From Bacillota bacterium (GTDB lineage: Bacteria > Bacillota > Clostridia > Christensenellales > SZUA-584), in contig JAEZKQ010000012.1 in the NCBI GenBank assembly GCA_023436115.1, positions 1-25,196 on the forward strand: a stretch of DNA of 25,196 nt. The letters run 5' to 3'. Position numbers and translations under genes: made by a program. Below, piece after piece: positions 23,762-25,196 of this stretch (the stretch's first letter is position 1; each line of letters begins with the position of its first letter). The notes under the pieces are model-generated. The model worked only from the letters and a program-made list of their open reading frames with translations, had not been told where the DNA came from and did not search any database.

Positions 23762-24526
23762 TTATGGAAGCATTATTTTAACGTTAGATTTGTCCGCCAT
23801 AACTTGAATTGGTTCAGGTAGAGGTTTATCAGATACAATAATATCAATCTTATCAAAGGAGCAAAATGAATATGGTTGCAACATATTCATTTTATCGCTA
23901 TCTATTAGCATTACCTTCAAGCTAGCAGCTTTAATAATCTTTTGCTTAATTAAACAATCACCATATTGGGCATTTGAAAAGCCATGCTCTGGAGATACTG
24001 CTGCAGCTCCAAGAAATGCTATATCTATATTTACCCGATCAATTGCGTCAATTGCTGAAGGCCCATCAAATGACACCACACTTTTGTCAAGTGCTCCTCC
24101 GGTTACAAAAACATCACAATTATCATGCTGCAATAATTCCATACAAACATAAGGATTATTCGTCACTACAAAGAGTGAAATGTCTTGCGGTAATACTTTT
24201 GCCAGCTCTATCATTGTTGTACCAGAATCTAAAAAAATAGATGTTGATACTGATAAAAGCTGCGCCGCTTTAGCTGCAATTAGACGCTTTTTATCCAATG
24301 ATTTTATTGCCCTATTTGTATGTTTAAAAGGTGTTTCTATTACTTCATCAATATATTTCGCTCCCCCCCAAGTACGTTCCAGATTATTCTCATTCTGTAA
24401 TATATTAAGATCTCTACGTATCGTCATTTCTGTAACTTCAGGGAATTTATCACTTAGCTCTTTTAATGTAACAGTTTTCTTTTGCCTTATGTAATTTAAC
24501 ATTTGATTTCTTCTTATTTGCGACAT
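23762..24526 (-). CDS. Second DeoR-family transcriptional repressor
   Basis: This is a 254-aa regulator of standard DeoR length. The N-terminal winged helix includes MSQIRRNQMLNYIRQKKTVT and LKELSDKFPEVTEMTIRRDL (21-40), followed by NILQNENNLERTWGGAKY. The effector domain shows STSIFLDSGTTMIELAKVLP, LFVVTNNPYVCMELL, VFVTGGALDKSVVSFDGPSA, IDIAFLGAAAVSPEHGFSN and LKVMLIDSDKMNM, the usual phosphosugar-sensing signatures. AGG lies about 9 nt before the ATG. It is upstream of and co-oriented with the ABC operon and probably controls it. It is clearly a distinct paralogue of the regulator at 10403, so the locus has two local repressors. Confidence 0.9.
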   Translation of the reverse strand: MSQIRRNQMLNYIRQKKTVTLKELSDKFPEVTEMTIRRDLNILQNENNLERTWGGAKYIDEVIETPFKHTNRAIKSLDKKRLIAAKAAQLLSVSTSIFLDSGTTMIELAKVLPQDISLFVVTNNPYVCMELLQHDNCDVFVTGGALDKSVVSFDGPSAIDAIDRVNIDIAFLGAAAVSPEHGFSNAQYGDCLIKQKIIKAASLKVMLIDSDKMNMLQPYSFCSFDKIDIIVSDKPLPEPIQVMADKSNVKIMLP

Positions 24527-24556
24527 TATTATTACCTATCTAATTTTTTATTTTTA

Positions 24557-24585
24557 ATTTTACCTTATAATTTCGATAATGTCTA
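24557..24585 (-). promoter_or_regulatory. Promoter of the second DeoR-family gene
   Basis: TAGACA (24580-24585), a 17-bp spacer and TAAAAT (24557-24562) on the minus strand. The spacer includes AAATTATAAGG (24563-24573), one base different from the element in the ABC promoter. This supports shared regulation or autoregulation. Confidence 0.6.
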
Positions 24586-24868
24586 TTTTTTTTCAATTCA
24601 TTGATTATAATGAAGGAATCATCATGTAAGAATATTCACAAACTTTATCTAAGTTAACAAACAGAATGTTATAATTTCTCTTTTCATGGTTCATTCTTGC
24701 ATTTGGTCGTTTGGCTGCATTGACTTCAGAGGATGGAGCTAATCCTTTTGCATTTGAAGGACAGTCTCAGAAGATACGAATTGTATCTGCCGTACCGACC
24801 GATCCTCGATGTGTTGCATAAGCCCTTTTTCATTTTGTACCTCCTGTGTTTTTATCAAGAGGTCGCCA
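24586..24868. other. Intergenic region between the second DeoR-family promoter and the tmRNA terminator
   Basis: No recognisable gene or repeat is present, apart from one 35-codon minus-strand frame listed separately. No integrase, attachment-site repeat or RNA gene is visible. Confidence 0.4.
24726..24833 (-). CDS. Possible 35-aa basic peptide, unknown
   Basis: The frame begins MKKGLCNTSRIGRYGRYNSY and ends SSIL at a TGA. GGAGG lies 6 nt before the ATG, which is why it is listed. The peptide is strongly basic (about ten Arg/Lys) with no signal peptide or domain I recognise. It sits downstream of the tmRNA terminator with no clear promoter, so it may be a fragment of a lost gene or chance. 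Confidence 0.2.
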   Translation of the reverse strand: MKKGLCNTSRIGRYGRYNSYLLRLSFKCKRISSIL

Positions 24869-24917
24869 AAAAAAACAAATCCGAACGCCTCACCAATCGG
24901 TATAGGATTCGGATTTG
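24869..24917 (-). terminator. Rho-independent terminator of tmRNA
   Basis: CAAATCCGAA (24877-24886) and TTCGGATTTG (24908-24917) form a perfect 10-bp stem, followed on the minus strand by eight T residues (24869-24876). It begins about 9 bp beyond the mature tmRNA CCA end. Confidence 0.9.
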
Positions 24918-24925
24918 ATTACTGT

Positions 24926-25196
24926 TGGTGGAGGCGAGGGGAGTCGAACCCCTGTCCGAAAGTTCCAACATCAGATTTTCTCCGGGTGCAGCTCAGGGTT
25001 TAAGATTTCCCGCAGTGCAAGCCCCCCTGTGCAGGGCAAGCGTGCGGTAGCTTCATAATCCCTTCCCTTGCTCAAAGCTTTGCATGGGCGGTTCCCCTAG
25101 TTAATGATACCCTGGCCCCGGCGATTAGGGTGCCACCGGCAGGGCATTACACTGCCTTAGGCAGCGTAAGCTAGTTCAGTTTTATCTGCAACTAAA
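24926..25196 (-). ncRNA. ssrA: tmRNA (ssrA), 3' part including the complete tag frame
   Basis: tmRNA rescues stalled ribosomes by acting first as an alanine tRNA and then as a message. The 3' end on the minus strand has the tRNA-like T-arm GGTTCGACTCCCC and an acceptor strand finishing GCCTCCACCA (24926-24935), so CCA is encoded. The message part is visible: the conserved TTTAGTT lead-in, then the resume codon GCA at 25187-25189, giving the tag ADKTELAYAA with a TAA at 25157-25159. The stop is enclosed by a hairpin (GCTGCC/GGCAGT). Pseudoknot-type GC-rich segments follow. The 5' half, including the other acceptor strand, lies beyond the window edge. Confidence 0.95.

Noticed and set aside
24600..24935. 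Integration site at the ssrA 3' end
   Set aside because: No duplicate of the tmRNA 3' end and no integrase gene were found in the window, and the native terminator still follows ssrA directly. Only a location-based suspicion remains.
1..25196. CRISPR array, riboswitch, or phage-defence genes
   Set aside because: No regularly spaced repeats, no cas-like or restriction-like proteins, and no leader long enough or with a recognisable aptamer upstream of the operons were seen.

Overview
The window looks like part of the chromosome of a Gram-positive anaerobe of the class Clostridia (Bacillota). The evidence is the strong GGAGG-type ribosome binding sites, sigma-A promoters with 17-bp spacers, a clostridial-type acyl-CoA dehydrogenase/ETF set, DeoR-regulated sugar genes, IS256- and IS200/IS605-type remnants, and a tmRNA whose encoded tag reads ADKTELAYAA. 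I cannot name genus or species.

Left block (about 644-10197, all minus strand, visibly richer in G+C than the rest): one seven-gene operon transcribed leftward from a near-consensus promoter at 10287-10315. Its order is E2 (lipoyl acyltransferase), E3 (dihydrolipoyl dehydrogenase), an E1 alpha+beta fusion, acyl-CoA dehydrogenase, EtfB, an EtfA protein fused to an enoyl-CoA hydratase, and a nitroreductase-family flavoprotein. Together these would convert a 2-oxoacid to an acyl-CoA and interconvert acyl-CoA, enoyl-CoA and 3-hydroxyacyl-CoA, with electrons passing through ETF. The EtfA-crotonase fusion is the most unusual protein in the window. To its left (1-613) lies debris, including a decayed sigma-70 region-4-like gene.

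Middle block (10403-16199, plus strand, AT-rich): a DeoR-family repressor gene with its own promoter, then a second near-consensus promoter and four sugar-metabolism genes. These encode a mannitol-1-phosphate-5-dehydrogenase-like enzyme, an L-sorbose-1-phosphate-reductase (SorE)-like enzyme, an FGGY sugar kinase and a class II aldolase.

Junction (16200-18450): two dead insertion sequences lie between the convergent halves of the sugar locus, a 1.3-kb IS256-type element and an IS200/IS605-type element.

Right block (18481-24526, minus strand): a second DeoR-family regulator gene, then a ribose-type ABC importer operon (ATPase, permease, lipoprotein binding protein) ending in a ManA-like cupin protein and a strong terminator. 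The importer plus the kinase/SorE/MtlD-like/aldolase genes suggest uptake of a free ketose or polyol, phosphorylation by the kinase, and conversion through a hexitol phosphate to glycolysis. This would be a route without a phosphotransferase (PTS) step. The exact substrate cannot be read from sequence. The window ends inside ssrA (tmRNA, minus strand), which has its own terminator.
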